Shown in pieces: positions 36,235 through 45,531 of a stretch of DNA of 64,000 bases. A program made the position numbers and the translations under genes. The notes beneath the pieces are model-generated. The model was given only the letters and a program-made list of their open reading frames with translations, searched no databases and was not told the origin of the DNA. Position 1 is the stretch's first letter; every line of letters starts with the position of its first letter. The stretch lies in contig NZ_CP036278.1 of the NCBI RefSeq assembly GCF_007748035.1, positions 5,828,001 through 5,892,000 of the forward strand, read 5' to 3'. The DNA comes from Aeoliella mucimassa (GTDB lineage Bacteria; Planctomycetota; Planctomycetia; Pirellulales; Lacipirellulaceae).

Positions 36235-39168
36235 ATGCGCGTACGCACCCTGACGCTGGCAAATCTCACGTTCCTCGGCTGTCTGACCCTGTGGGGGCTG
36301 GCACCCGCTGTTGCGCAGGAGGGGGAGCCCGCGGCTCCGCCGGCGGCCGAAGCACCGGAACAAGCGGAGCAGCCCGAGCAACCCGAAGCCCCACCAGCCG
36401 AAGAGCCGAAAGCCGAGCCGCAGCCGGAAACTCCCCAGCCCGAGCAGCCGAAGGCGGAAGAGCCGAAGCCTGAGGAACCAAAAACTGAGACTCCGGCGGA
36501 AGAACCCAAGGCGGAGACTCCTGCCGAACCGGCCCAGCCCGAAGAGGGGATGAAGCAAGAGTCGGCTCCCGAAGAACCAAAAGCCGAAGAACCAAAAGCC
36601 GAAGAACCAAAAGCCGAAGAACCAAAGGCTGAAGAACCAAAGGCTGAAGAACCAAAGGCTGAAGAACCAAAGGCTGAAGAGCCCAAGACGGAGCAACCTC
36701 CCGCTGAGGAACCAAAAGCAGAAGAACCTCCTGCCGAACTGCCGGCTGAGGTCACGCTGACCAAGTACGTCACGCTGCCGATGGTAGGCATCTACGGTCG
36801 GGCGACGGTGCACATCGACCCGGTTGATTCGGCCATCGCTCATGGCACCTTCACGATGCCGAAGCCTGGCGACGACCTCACCGCAGGCGATGGTCGCGAG
36901 GTGAAATGGCGCGAGGCCACTTCGGCCGACGATGGGCTGCTGTCGACTCGCTCGATCCGCGGCGGCTACGCATGTGCCGAGTTCGAATCACCGGTCGCAG
37001 GTGTCATGCTGCTCGAAGCAACCGGGCATGCGACCGTCTACGTGAACGGCCTGCCGGTGGCTGGCGACCCTTACGCTTATGGCGACTTCAAGGTGCCGGT
37101 CGAAGTCGTAAAAGGCATCAACACGTTTGTGTTCCATGTGGCCCAAGGCGAACTGCGAGCCAAGCTCGTGCGGCCCGAAACCAAGGTGGCCTTGTCGTCG
37201 TCGCGACATACGTTGCCGTCGCTGGTGAAGAGCGAGAAGGCTACCAAAGTGTGGGCTGCGGTCACCGTTGCCAACCAGCAGGGCGAACCCCTCGCCAGCG
37301 CCAAGCTCGAAGCCCAACTCGACGGGCAGCCAGCTTCCAGCACCTCGATTGCCTGGCTCGATGCGGCCAGTTTGCGGGGCTGCCCGGTGGAGATCGAAGT
37401 GCCTGCGGGGCTCGATAAAAGCGTGGCCGAACTCACCCTTCGCGTGAAGCAGGGGGACCAGGTTTTGGCCGAACAGCAATACGAACTGGCGGTCGTGAAG
37501 GCCGACGCATTGCAAACCCACACCTATCGCAGCCGAGTGGATGGCAGCGTGCAGTCGTACGTTGTCGTGCCAGCGACGACCACGTCGGCCACCACGCAAA
37601 CCGTATCGAACAACGACAAGGGCAATTCGGCCCTGGCCGCGATTGTTGCCTTGCACACCGACGGCATGACCGCCCAAGACTACGCGGGACTCTTCCGGGC
37701 GAAGACGTGGGCGCACCTGATCGTCCCCAGCGGCCGCGGCATGTACCCCCTCGACTGGGAAGACTGGTCGCGGATCGACGCCAGCGAAGCATTGGCCGAC
37801 GCCCGCACGAAGTGGGACATCGACGACGAACGAATCTACGCTAGCGGGCATGGCATGGGAGGGCATGGCGCACTAGTGCTGGCCACGACCGAGCCCGATA
37901 CCTTCGCCGGCGTGGCGACCACCGCCGCCTGGCCGAGCCTCTGGACCTACGGCGGTGGCATGCCCGACTACCGCGATCCTTCGCCGGTTCAGGAAATGCT
38001 ACTAAGGGCGGCTTCGCCGAGCGATACGCTGGCCCACTTGAAAAACCTGACCGGCAGTGGAGTCTATCTGGCTCACGGCGCGGACGACGATCAGATCGAT
38101 CCCGGTCAAAGCCGACTCGTCGCAAAAGAGCTGGCCAACTGGCACAACGATTTTGCGTTCCACGAACTCTCGGGCAAAGGCAACTGGTGGGGTCCCGAAA
38201 CGGTCGACTCGGCCGAAGCGATGCAGTTTCTCGCCGCGCGGCAACGCGATAGTTCGAAGGTTACCAAGGTAATACTCACCACGGCCGACCTCGGCACGGT
38301 TGCCACCAGCCACTGGCTGACGATCGCCGCCCAACAAGAGCAGTTCGCCGAGAGCAGTATCGAGATTGAACTGAAGCAACAACCGCTGGCGTTTGTCGGC
38401 ACAACGAAGAACGTTAAACGCATCACGATCGATAAGTCGGCTGTTCCGCCGCGGAAGCCGTTTGTCGTGCGACTCGACGATACGAAGTCGGTACCGTTTG
38501 CTGGCATGCCCGCCAGCGGCCAGGTATGGCTCGAGAAGGTCGGCGACCAATGGATGCGGCGCACCTCGCCGAAAGACTCGGACAAGTCGCCCCAGCGCTA
38601 TGGCGGCATGAAGCAAGTGTTCGATCATAACGTGCTGCTGGTGTATGGCACCATTGGCAACGACGAGGAAAACGCTTGGTCGCGGGCCAAAGCGCACTAC
38701 GACGCCGAGACGTTCGCCTACCGCGCTGGGGGAGCCCTCGAAGTGATTCCCGACACCGAGTTCAATGCCGATACCACCAAGGACCGCAACGTGGTGATCT
38801 ATGGCAACGTCGATTCGAATCGCGCCTGGGCGATGCTCATGTCGAGCTCGCCAGTGCAGGTGCGACGCGGCCGCCTGACGTTTGGCATCCGCCCCGAGCA
38901 GGGGGATGACCTCGGTCTGATCGTCGTGCGTCCCCGCAGCGGCAGCAACACTCGGCTGGTAGCCGCCGTGAGCGGCACCGGTGCGAAAGGCATGCGACTC
39001 ACCAACCGGCTGCGATACTTCTGGGCCGGCGTGGCCTATCCCGATTGGCTATTGCTGGGGCCCCAAGCTCTAGAGAATGGCGACCCCAGCATTCGTGCCG
39101 CGGGTTACTTCGGTGAAGACTGGGACGTGGAAGAAGCCGACGTCGCCTGGCGCGACCTGGCCCTGTAA
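36235..39168 (+). CDS. Large secreted protein: EEPKA repeat plus esterase-like domain with lost triad
   Basis: A 977-residue protein. Residues 1-27 are a signal peptide (LTFLGCLTLWGLAPAVAQ). Residues 28-180 are a disordered Glu/Pro/Lys/Ala linker that includes seven copies of EEPKA. Residues about 190-470 are beta-rich, possibly jelly-roll. Residues about 470-680 follow the alpha/beta hydrolase plan of esterase-D-like proteins. There the nucleophile elbow reads GHGMGGHG with Gly540 where Ser is expected, and the His position reads GKGNWWG with Asn650; the GADDDQIDPGQSR acidic loop is kept. Catalysis by the usual triad is therefore unlikely. The last 300 residues have no recognised domain. It probably serves as a surface binding protein. 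Confidence 0.82.
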   Translation: MRVRTLTLANLTFLGCLTLWGLAPAVAQEGEPAAPPAAEAPEQAEQPEQPEAPPAEEPKAEPQPETPQPEQPKAEEPKPEEPKTETPAEEPKAETPAEPAQPEEGMKQESAPEEPKAEEPKAEEPKAEEPKAEEPKAEEPKAEEPKAEEPKTEQPPAEEPKAEEPPAELPAEVTLTKYVTLPMVGIYGRATVHIDPVDSAIAHGTFTMPKPGDDLTAGDGREVKWREATSADDGLLSTRSIRGGYACAEFESPVAGVMLLEATGHATVYVNGLPVAGDPYAYGDFKVPVEVVKGINTFVFHVAQGELRAKLVRPETKVALSSSRHTLPSLVKSEKATKVWAAVTVANQQGEPLASAKLEAQLDGQPASSTSIAWLDAASLRGCPVEIEVPAGLDKSVAELTLRVKQGDQVLAEQQYELAVVKADALQTHTYRSRVDGSVQSYVVVPATTTSATTQTVSNNDKGNSALAAIVALHTDGMTAQDYAGLFRAKTWAHLIVPSGRGMYPLDWEDWSRIDASEALADARTKWDIDDERIYASGHGMGGHGALVLATTEPDTFAGVATTAAWPSLWTYGGGMPDYRDPSPVQEMLLRAASPSDTLAHLKNLTGSGVYLAHGADDDQIDPGQSRLVAKELANWHNDFAFHELSGKGNWWGPETVDSAEAMQFLAARQRDSSKVTKVILTTADLGTVATSHWLTIAAQQEQFAESSIEIELKQQPLAFVGTTKNVKRITIDKSAVPPRKPFVVRLDDTKSVPFAGMPASGQVWLEKVGDQWMRRTSPKDSDKSPQRYGGMKQVFDHNVLLVYGTIGNDEENAWSRAKAHYDAETFAYRAGGALEVIPDTEFNADTTKDRNVVIYGNVDSNRAWAMLMSSSPVQVRRGRLTFGIRPEQGDDLGLIVVRPRSGSNTRLVAAVSGTGAKGMRLTNRLRYFWAGVAYPDWLLLGPQALENGDPSIRAAGYFGEDWDVEEADVAWRDLAL
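36571..36690 (+). repeat. 15-bp coding tandem repeat (EEPKA units)
   Basis: GAAGAACCAAAAGCC and its variant GAAGAACCAAAGGCT are repeated head to tail seven times from 36571 to 36675, followed by an eighth, degenerate copy. The first three copies carry the AAAGCC form and the next four the AAGGCT form, which suggests two rounds of unit duplication. Copy number may vary between strains. Confidence 0.9.
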
Positions 39169-39182
39169 CCACGCGTACTGCG

Positions 39183-40013
39183 TTACTTTGCGGGGGTCAG
39201 CTGCAGTTGCTCTCGCAACCAACCAGGGCGGTTGGTCGTTATGCCGAGCGCTCCCTGCTTGGCGTAATAGCGGGCAATCTCGACGTCGTCCACGGTCCAA
39301 ACGTGAAACTCCTTGAGCCCCTGCCCTTTAAGGGCTTGAATGAACTCGGCGTCGAACACCGCTTGCTTGCACTGGCTTCCTAGACCATCCGCACCGGTCT
39401 CCGCGAGGGTTTCGCTTACCTCGGCGAGGGTCGGCTTCCAGGTACCATCCTTCTGGTCGCGGTAGCTGGTAAGCCAGTGAGTGCGGAGGTCGGGCAGGGT
39501 TTGCTTGCAGGCTTTCACCGTGTCGGCGTCGAAGGCGATAATCGTAATCATCTCGCGAGGCACTTTGCTTTCGGCCAGCACCTTGGCGAGCGGCTCGACG
39601 ATCTCCGGACCGATCTTCAACTCGATTACCATGCGTTTGCCTTCGGGCACGATTGCCAGCACCTGCTCAAGCGTGGGAATGCGTTCGCCAGCGTACTTGG
39701 GATCTTTCCAGCTGCCGACATCGAGCTGCTGCAGTTCGGCCAGGGTCGACTCGGCAACCACCAGCTTCTTACCAGCGGTTCGCTTGGTGTCCTTATCGTG
39801 AATGCACACGATCTCCCCGTCGGAGGTCAGGTAGAAGTCGCCTTCGACTCCGTCGGCCCCCTCATCCCAGGCCAGCTGGAACGACGCCAGGGTGTTCTCC
39901 GGGGCGGCGTACGATGCGCCGCGATGGGCCACGATCCATTGCCCCGAGGCGGTGTTCATCCACATGCCCCCCACAACAAGTACCAGTACGTTCAGCCATC
40001 GCCAGTTGATCAT
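39183..40013 (-). CDS. Glycerophosphodiester phosphodiesterase, exported or membrane-anchored
   Basis: A 276-residue GDPD-family TIM-barrel enzyme that would release glycerol-3-phosphate from glycerophosphodiesters. Catalytic features are AHRGASYAAPENT (His-Arg-Gly, Glu-Asn-Thr), GVEGDFYLTSDGEIVCIHD (Glu, Asp, His) and VIELKIG. The N-terminus NWRWLNVLVLVVGGMWMNTA is a signal or anchor. I use the ATG at 40013; the open frame upstream is not protein-like. It ends 14 bp from the convergent esterase-like gene. Confidence 0.91.
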   Translation of the reverse strand: MINWRWLNVLVLVVGGMWMNTASGQWIVAHRGASYAAPENTLASFQLAWDEGADGVEGDFYLTSDGEIVCIHDKDTKRTAGKKLVVAESTLAELQQLDVGSWKDPKYAGERIPTLEQVLAIVPEGKRMVIELKIGPEIVEPLAKVLAESKVPREMITIIAFDADTVKACKQTLPDLRTHWLTSYRDQKDGTWKPTLAEVSETLAETGADGLGSQCKQAVFDAEFIQALKGQGLKEFHVWTVDDVEIARYYAKQGALGITTNRPGWLREQLQLTPAK

Positions 40014-40104
40014 CAGTGCCTCGGTTGCAAAAGTTGGGTACGCACCACCGCCGCCAATATGTGTTGTGTGTGTCGCTACGCCAATATAGTAACCGCTCGC
40101 GGCT

Positions 40105-41682
40105 CTAGGCCTGGGCTTGGGCGCTCTCGTAGGTTCGGGCCGTCGAACCGTTGCCGACATTCGACAGGGCGATGTCGTAGAGCTGCTGACCAGCCGGCGT
40201 GGGATAATCGCCGGTGATGCAGGCCTGGCAAAGGTCGCTTTGCGGGCGGGCGACCGCGCGGGCGATCGAGTCGACCGGCAGGTAACGCAGCGAGTCCGCT
40301 CCCAGCTCGCGAGCCATCTCGGCGTATATCTCTTCTAGCTCTGCCCCTTCGCGCATGAACTCCGGAGCAAATAATTCGTTGATGGTCGACATGTCGATGC
40401 CGTAAAAGCAGGGGGCCACGATCGGCGGGCAGGCGACTCGCACATGCAGTTCAGCGGCCTTACCGATTTCGCGAATCTTATCCAGCAGCACTCGCATGGT
40501 GGTCGAGCGGACGATGGAGTCCTCCACCAGCAGCACTCGCTTGCCTTCGAGCACCTCGGAAAGCGGCGTGTACTTCGACGCGGCCTTATCCTTACGACCA
40601 GCACCACTTTCGATGAACGTGCGCCCCGAGTAGCGGTTGCGAATCAGCCCCTCGACGCTCGGCACGCCGAGCTGGTAGGCCATGGCATCCGCGGCCCCTT
40701 TGCTGGTGTCCGGCACCGGCACCACGATCGTGTTGTCGTCGATCGTTACGTCTTCCAGCTTGGCCAATTCCTCACCGAGGGTCTTGCGCGACAGGTACAC
40801 GCTGCGGCCATCGATGTTGCTGGCCACGTTGGCAAAGTAGATCCACTCGAAGAAGCAATGCGCTCGCCGTGGCGATTCGGCGAATCGTTCGATCTTGATC
40901 TCGCCTTTGCTGATGGTGATCATCTCCCCCGGTTCGAGCGAGTGAATATTGTCGGGCTCGAAACCCAGATTCAGCAGGGCGACGCTTTCGCTCGCGGCCG
41001 CGAACAGGGGGCCCTGGATCGCGTAGCTCACGGGTTTCACGCCGAGCGGATCGCGGGCGACGAGCATCTCGCCCAAGGCGTTGATCATCGCGATGCTGTA
41101 CGCGCCGTCGAAACGCTTGGAAACGCTCCGCATCACCTCGACCATAGAGGGACGCAGATCGCCCGACATTTCGCGGCTAATCTCGTGCATCATAATCTCG
41201 GTGTCGGTGGTCCGTGCGAGATGATGATCGTCGTCGGCGAGCAGTGCTTCGCGAAGCTCGCTGTAGTTGGCCAGCTGCCCGTTAAAGCAGAAGCTGAACC
41301 ACTTACGTTTCTGCAGGTGGTGCCGCTCGAACGGCTGGGCGTAGCTGCGATCCTCGGTGCCACAGGTCGCGTAGCGAACATGGCCGATCGCTGCGCAGCC
41401 TTCGTATTCTTTCATCAGGGCTTCCGACTTGCCGCGGTGGCTCAGACGGAACACCTCCGACACGCTGCCCAATTCGCGGTAAGTGTCGATCAGCTGCTGC
41501 CGAGTCGGGGAGTAGCTGGTCATGCCAGCGGAGAGTTGTCCCCGGTTCTGGATGTCGAGCAGCATCCGCGGCATCAACCGCGATACGGCATCCGGTCCCT
41601 GCATGGGGCAGAGCGGGCTCGGCTCGTCGGACGGCAGGTGGTAGATCGCGGCAATGCCGCACTCATGGTGTAGTTCGCTCAT
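40105..41682 (-). CDS. purF: Amidophosphoribosyltransferase (first committed step of purine synthesis)
   Basis: A 525-residue enzyme converting PRPP and glutamine to phosphoribosylamine. The N-terminal nucleophile Cys is in [16 protein letters not shown] and would be exposed by removal of a 7-residue propeptide. The Ntn glutaminase region has RGQLSAGM and [12 protein letters not shown], and the PRPP-binding loop is [15 protein letters not shown]. The usual GHVRYST(T)G glutaminase strand reads [10 protein letters not shown] here. I start at 41682 because the catalytic Cys follows directly. An ATG at 41736 would lengthen the propeptide; neither has a clear ribosome site. Confidence 0.95.
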   Translation of the reverse strand: MSELHHECGIAAIYHLPSDEPSPLCPMQGPDAVSRLMPRMLLDIQNRGQLSAGMTSYSPTRQQLIDTYRELGSVSEVFRLSHRGKSEALMKEYEGCAAIGHVRYATCGTEDRSYAQPFERHHLQKRKWFSFCFNGQLANYSELREALLADDDHHLARTTDTEIMMHEISREMSGDLRPSMVEVMRSVSKRFDGAYSIAMINALGEMLVARDPLGVKPVSYAIQGPLFAAASESVALLNLGFEPDNIHSLEPGEMITISKGEIKIERFAESPRRAHCFFEWIYFANVASNIDGRSVYLSRKTLGEELAKLEDVTIDDNTIVVPVPDTSKGAADAMAYQLGVPSVEGLIRNRYSGRTFIESGAGRKDKAASKYTPLSEVLEGKRVLLVEDSIVRSTTMRVLLDKIREIGKAAELHVRVACPPIVAPCFYGIDMSTINELFAPEFMREGAELEEIYAEMARELGADSLRYLPVDSIARAVARPQSDLCQACITGDYPTPAGQQLYDIALSNVGNGSTARTYESAQAQA

Positions 41683-41931
41683 CGACGGGTCGGTTCCATT
41701 CGCAGAGGGGGCCGAAGCGATTCGGAGGTCGGCCATCAGGGTGGGGCGTGGCCGCTCGACGATTTCGCTCAAACCCCAATTGTAGAAACTGCCGCCTATC
41801 GACTCAACCGACCGACACATTTTGTGTACCGCCCGGTGCGGGTTACGGTACACAACTCGGCAATTTTTGCCCCTTGTAATGGTTAGCCACGGTGGGCACC
41901 GCCTAAGCCCACCGGGCTCCCATTACGTTCA

Positions 41932-42273
41932 TTACCAGCCGAAGCTACGGCTGCGAACCAGGTCGAACTTATCTTGTTGCAGGCATTTCAGCGTCCACTC
42001 GGCCTCGGCCAGTGCCAGGCGAGTACGCTCGACATCCACTCCCACGCTGCGCCCAACGCGAAACCGGTCGAGCGGCTCCCACTCGGCCAGCAATCGCTCG
42101 AGCGAAGCGATCTCGGCCTTCTGCAAGCGGATGCTCGCGTCGAGTCGGGCGACCTGCTGATGGTAGTTGCCGTAATAGGTGCCATAAACACAAGCCGGAG
42201 GGTGGGCCTTTGCCGAGGGGAGGGCCAGCAATCCGAGCGAACAAACAGCAGCACAAACAAGCAAACGGAACAT
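41932..42273 (-). CDS. Small secreted coiled-coil protein
   Basis: A 113-residue protein with a signal peptide (FRLLVCAAVCSLGLLALPSA, cleavage after AKA) and a helical mature part (VARLDASIRLQKAEIASLER, TRLALAEAEWTLKCLQQ). Two cysteines in the mature protein could form a disulphide. No homologous family recognised. The 249 bp between it and purF hold no gene I can support. Confidence 0.72.
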   Translation of the reverse strand: MFRLLVCAAVCSLGLLALPSAKAHPPACVYGTYYGNYHQQVARLDASIRLQKAEIASLERLLAEWEPLDRFRVGRSVGVDVERTRLALAEAEWTLKCLQQDKFDLVRSRSFGW

Positions 42274-42535
42274 GGCAGCAGACTCTCAGCGGAGGGGAAG
42301 AGCAGGGGGGAAGCCGGGCAGGCAAAGCGCGGCCGCGGCCTACCTTCCATGCTAATTACCCGATTCAGGGGATCAACTTCCGCGTTCCCGCAGGGCGCCC
42401 ATTTCGCCCCGCAGCCATCACGAATTCGCAGAATACTGCACCCATAGGGCGAATGGGGTAGAATACAGCTGGTCCCTGGGGTATCTCCCCGGCAGGGACG
42501 ACAGGTGGTATCGAGAGCGAACAGAGGGGGCAATC

Positions 42536-42916
42536 ATGCGATGGTCGATGCGAGGGATGCTAGCGCTCTTGGCCGCGACGAGCGTCGCCCTCGCCCTGCG
42601 TGCGCAACCGTTGGAGATCATCGGCTTGGTGCTGGCGACCGTCATCGCCCTGGCGGGATTCGTGTTGTCGGGCGACGAATGGCGGCGGCTCGCCTACGGA
42701 AGTCTCGCCGGAGTGATCGTGGGAGTCTTCGTGATGAGTGCTTATGCCAGCCTACGCTTTGGCAGCATTGGACCTTCTACCTACCAAGAGTCCGATCTGC
42801 GGCAAACTCTGGACTGCTATGCCTTCTTAGTCGGAGCACCAGCCGGAGCGATGGTCGCGTTCTTGCGATCGTCAGGGGATGGCAATAACTCCGACACCCC
42901 AAACGAATCAGTTTGA
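42536..42916 (+). CDS. Small integral membrane protein
   Basis: A 126-residue protein with about four hydrophobic segments (LALLAATSVALAL, EIIGLVLATVIALAGFVLS, LAYGSLAGVIVGVFVMSAYA, DCYAFLVGAPAGAMVAFL). The N-terminus MRWSMRGMLALLAATSVALA resembles the short basic/hydrophobic leader seen in many planctomycete proteins. It is first in a run of six closely spaced plus-strand genes. Confidence 0.7.
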   Translation: MRWSMRGMLALLAATSVALALRAQPLEIIGLVLATVIALAGFVLSGDEWRRLAYGSLAGVIVGVFVMSAYASLRFGSIGPSTYQESDLRQTLDCYAFLVGAPAGAMVAFLRSSGDGNNSDTPNESV

Positions 42917-42936
42917 TCGACGAAGGAGAACGCGTG

Positions 42937-43464
42937 ATGCAATTCTCGATGAAGAAAATGCTGGTCGTGGTCTTCCTGTGTGCGTACGTCTTGGCTGCTT
43001 ACAGTCGAGGCAACTACTTGCATGGAAGTGGCGGAGCAACACTCTACGTGTTCGTCGCCTTGCTCATGACACTACTCTTCGCTCGGGCGGTCTGGCGGAA
43101 ACCTGTCGAACGTGTCTGGCTTGTGTTGCTCACGGTGTTTGCGATTCCGGTATCGCTGGCGTTTGCCTATCCCGCACTCATCAACCCACAATGCCAGTAC
43201 TTCATCGACCAACAAGCAACCGAACACCAGGCCCGGCAGGAACTAGCAGCCCTGTTTGCCGACGACCCTGCGTTCAGCAACTTGGGTGTCTCGACCGTGC
43301 AGGTGAAGGGGGTGAACGTCATGATTACGGGAAGCGTACCGACCGAATCGGACCTGGAGCGGTTGATGTGTCGAGTGCAAGAGGAGTGCGATTGCTACGA
43401 GATGTGCGGGATTCTTTGGGAAGTGAAAGTCGACAAGGAACGAGAATCACTAACGACCCAATAA
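42937..43464 (+). CDS. Membrane protein with a BON-like soluble domain
   Basis: A 175-residue protein. Two or three membrane segments (MLVVVFLCAYVLAAY, TLYVFVALLMTLLFARAV, VWLVLLTVFAIPVSLAFAY) are followed by a soluble part with GVSTVQVKGVNVMITGSVPT and a helix, resembling one BON-type beta-alpha unit. GAAGGAG lies upstream of the ATG at 42937. It lies 20 bp after the previous gene. No function assigned. Confidence 0.7.
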   Translation: MQFSMKKMLVVVFLCAYVLAAYSRGNYLHGSGGATLYVFVALLMTLLFARAVWRKPVERVWLVLLTVFAIPVSLAFAYPALINPQCQYFIDQQATEHQARQELAALFADDPAFSNLGVSTVQVKGVNVMITGSVPTESDLERLMCRVQEECDCYEMCGILWEVKVDKERESLTTQ

Positions 43465-43536
43465 TTGACCGATTTGAGCGAATACAGAGTGATTCTCAAT
43501 GCACCATTTCCGGCCCTTGCTCCCCGCGTTCTTTCA

Positions 43537-44037
43537 ATGAGTACCCTACTTTCTTCTCCAAACGCAACCAGGTGGGTCAAATGGTGGACTCCGGTGATCG
43601 TCTTTGCCATGCTTGGGGGGTGGTTTGTTATCAGCCTGGTTTTTGTTCTATTTCAATCCTTCTCCTTAATCACCCTCTTTCCTCCACCAGTATTCGGGGC
43701 GTTCTTCTACGTGATTAGAAGCAGTTACGGATTTATCGCCGACGAAGTTTGGCTAGAGGACGTCACAATTGTTGTGCGAAATGCTGATTGCAAAGACCGC
43801 ATCTCTATTGACGACATTCATTTCGTCGAGCAGAAGAAGCTAGGGACACTCTTCAGCAACGACCTTAATCGTTTTGAGATAGCTATTCTGCACCTTAAGA
43901 GACCTTGCACTCTTGGGGCGACGATTGGCTTTGCACCTCCTAAAGGCGACTTTCACTACATCGAAGGATTGCTCCAGGAGGCTTACCGAACCAAAGTGTG
44001 CGACTCGCCCATGGCCGACTCGTGGGGCCAACCATGA
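43537..44037 (+). CDS. Membrane protein of unknown function (PH-like soluble part)
   Basis: A 166-residue protein from the ATG at 43537 (MSTLLSSPNATRWVKWWTPV). Two membrane segments (VIVFAMLGGWFVISLVFVLF, LITLFPPPVFGAFFYVI) precede a beta-rich part (GFIADEVWLEDVTIVVRNAD, RISIDDIHFVEQKKLGT) that reads like a bacterial PH-type domain. Its stop overlaps the next start codon as ATGA. Confidence 0.7.
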   Translation: MSTLLSSPNATRWVKWWTPVIVFAMLGGWFVISLVFVLFQSFSLITLFPPPVFGAFFYVIRSSYGFIADEVWLEDVTIVVRNADCKDRISIDDIHFVEQKKLGTLFSNDLNRFEIAILHLKRPCTLGATIGFAPPKGDFHYIEGLLQEAYRTKVCDSPMADSWGQP

Positions 44038-44738
44038 ATTGCCCCACGTGCTATCTACCGCTTGTGACCGAAGCCTTGCATGGGCAGCAGGTCGATCGCT
44101 GCGCGAACTGCGGTGGGCGGTGGCTCGATCACGCGGAGCTTGGAGCAATCGTCCGTCACGTGGCCCCGGCCGACGACTTGTCGGACGCTGAGCCTTGCAC
44201 CACCGAGGAGTTGGCGTGCCCGCACTGCGAGAGTCGACTCGAGCCATTCGAGTACGCCCACGACTCCGGTGTGACGATTCACAAGTGTCGAGCATGCGAG
44301 GGTGTTTGGCTTACCGCAGGGCAACTGACGCAACTCGTCCGCTACCGCCAGGGGACGCCCGCCGAACAGCGTCTGAGCCAGGCGATCGGCGACCAGATGC
44401 AAACCACCGCCCGCTGGCAATTCGCCCGCGGCTTGCTCCGATCGCGGGTGTTAAGCGGATTGGTGGTGGCTCTTTGGCTGTGCTCACGGCTGAGCAGATT
44501 CGACGTGCCTTGGAACTATCGATACCAAGGCCTCTACGCCATCTTGTTGTTAGGTTTCATATGGTTCCCGGATGCCTTCAGCAATATGCGATATGCCCGC
44601 TGGGGCCAGGTGCGACCTCGCGTGAGCTCCACCGCGCCAAGCGATATGGTCGCAATAGCTGGCTGGCTGCTATTACTCTCCCTGCTCTTCAGGGCTTGGA
44701 TGTTTCCCAGCACGGTGCCTTGGTGGCGGGTGCATTGA
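44034..44738 (+). CDS. Zinc-ribbon membrane protein (TFIIB-type zinc ribbon)
   Basis: A 234-residue protein with two zinc ribbons at the N-terminus. CPTC with CANC, then CPHC with CRAC, match the 'CP.C...L....G..V..C..C.G.WLD..EL' pattern of zf-TFIIB domains (RCANCGGRWLDHAEL, KCRACEGVWLTAGQL). Three membrane helices follow (LLRSRVLSGLVVALWLC, YAILLLGFIWFPDAF, MVAIAGWLLLLSLLFRAW). It is coupled to the previous gene by an ATGA overlap. Function is unknown. Confidence 0.85.
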   Translation: MNCPTCYLPLVTEALHGQQVDRCANCGGRWLDHAELGAIVRHVAPADDLSDAEPCTTEELACPHCESRLEPFEYAHDSGVTIHKCRACEGVWLTAGQLTQLVRYRQGTPAEQRLSQAIGDQMQTTARWQFARGLLRSRVLSGLVVALWLCSRLSRFDVPWNYRYQGLYAILLLGFIWFPDAFSNMRYARWGQVRPRVSSTAPSDMVAIAGWLLLLSLLFRAWMFPSTVPWWRVH

Positions 44739-44754
44739 TAAAAAAGGGGCAATC

Positions 44755-44832
44755 ATGAGTCTGTCGCTGAAAACGCTTTTCATGGCTCTTACTTACGTGG
44801 CCATTGGATTTCGCCTTTGGATGCTCTGGTAG
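44755..44832 (+). CDS. Tiny membrane peptide (25 residues)
   Basis: A 25-residue frame, starting MSLSLKTLFMALTYVAIGFR and ending LWMLW, is preceded by AAAGGGG eight bases upstream. It lies 16 bp after the zinc-ribbon gene and 20 bp before the next one. Its sequence matches the leader-like 'SL+TLF.A.T.VAIG..LW' segment that starts many planctomycete membrane proteins. It may be a free-standing micropeptide or the relic of a longer gene. Confidence 0.5.
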   Translation: MSLSLKTLFMALTYVAIGFRLWMLW

Positions 44833-44852
44833 CGCTCCATGGAAGTTGAACC

Positions 44853-45257
44853 ATGACAACGAACCTCATCATTGCACTCGTACTGGCGGTCGGTATCGTC
44901 GTGCTTTGGGGTTGGTTGGGCGATTGGAGTGGCAGCCGTTCTCGATCGGCCGAGCAGCAATACTGGTTATCCCAACAACTCCACTGCCCGAACTGTGGAA
45001 CTCAATACCATCTTCAATCACCACTGACACAGATCAGCTGTTTTGGAGAACGTGTTCCCCAATCGGGCGTGTCGCTCGTTTGCGTACGCTGTGACGAAGT
45101 TGCTATCTTTGCGTGTTACGAATTCAGCGAGCCCCCGATGTTCACTGGATTCGACCGCCGCACCCGGCAATGCAGCAATTGCGGAGAGCAATGCAACAGC
45201 ACTCCCGACGAGGCGTGCCCCATTTGCGGAAGTGTCGCCGATAAGACAATCGCCTAG
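44853..45257 (+). CDS. Membrane-anchored zinc-ribbon protein
   Basis: A 134-residue protein. An N-terminal helix (LIIALVLAVGIVVLWGWLG) anchors a Cys-rich part with CPNC, CVRC, CSNC and CPIC pairs, enough for two zinc sites. It is the last gene of the plus-strand run beginning at 42536 and, with the zinc-ribbon protein at 44034, suggests a membrane complex with zinc ribbons. The 274 bp that follow (45258-45531) hold only weak short frames. Confidence 0.75.
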   Translation: MTTNLIIALVLAVGIVVLWGWLGDWSGSRSRSAEQQYWLSQQLHCPNCGTQYHLQSPLTQISCFGERVPQSGVSLVCVRCDEVAIFACYEFSEPPMFTGFDRRTRQCSNCGEQCNSTPDEACPICGSVADKTIA

Positions 45258-45531
45258 TTCAACCGACCGTCCAGACGAAGCTGCTTGGGTTGAAATCAGT
45301 CGAAGCGTTAGTCAAATCGATCGAGGCTTCCTGCGTCATGCTCATCGGCTTGCTCGGGAGTCTGGTGAGTCTCCACGTCTGGAAAACCGCCCAAGAGGCT
45401 CAACCGACCGAGGCGGGGTAACAGCCAATGTACTTCCCAGTTCTAACTCCCTATCACTATCACGGCTGCCCTACCGGCCTGCTAGGCACTTGCAACATTG
45501 GTTGGCTGGTGCGTCGCGTGATTTCCCAACG

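Noticed and set aside
36571-36690. Regular repeat array considered as CRISPR
   Set aside because: Units are contiguous without spacers and encode EEPKA in frame.
40444-41673. 409-codon plus-strand frame opposite purF
   Set aside because: Shadow of purF.
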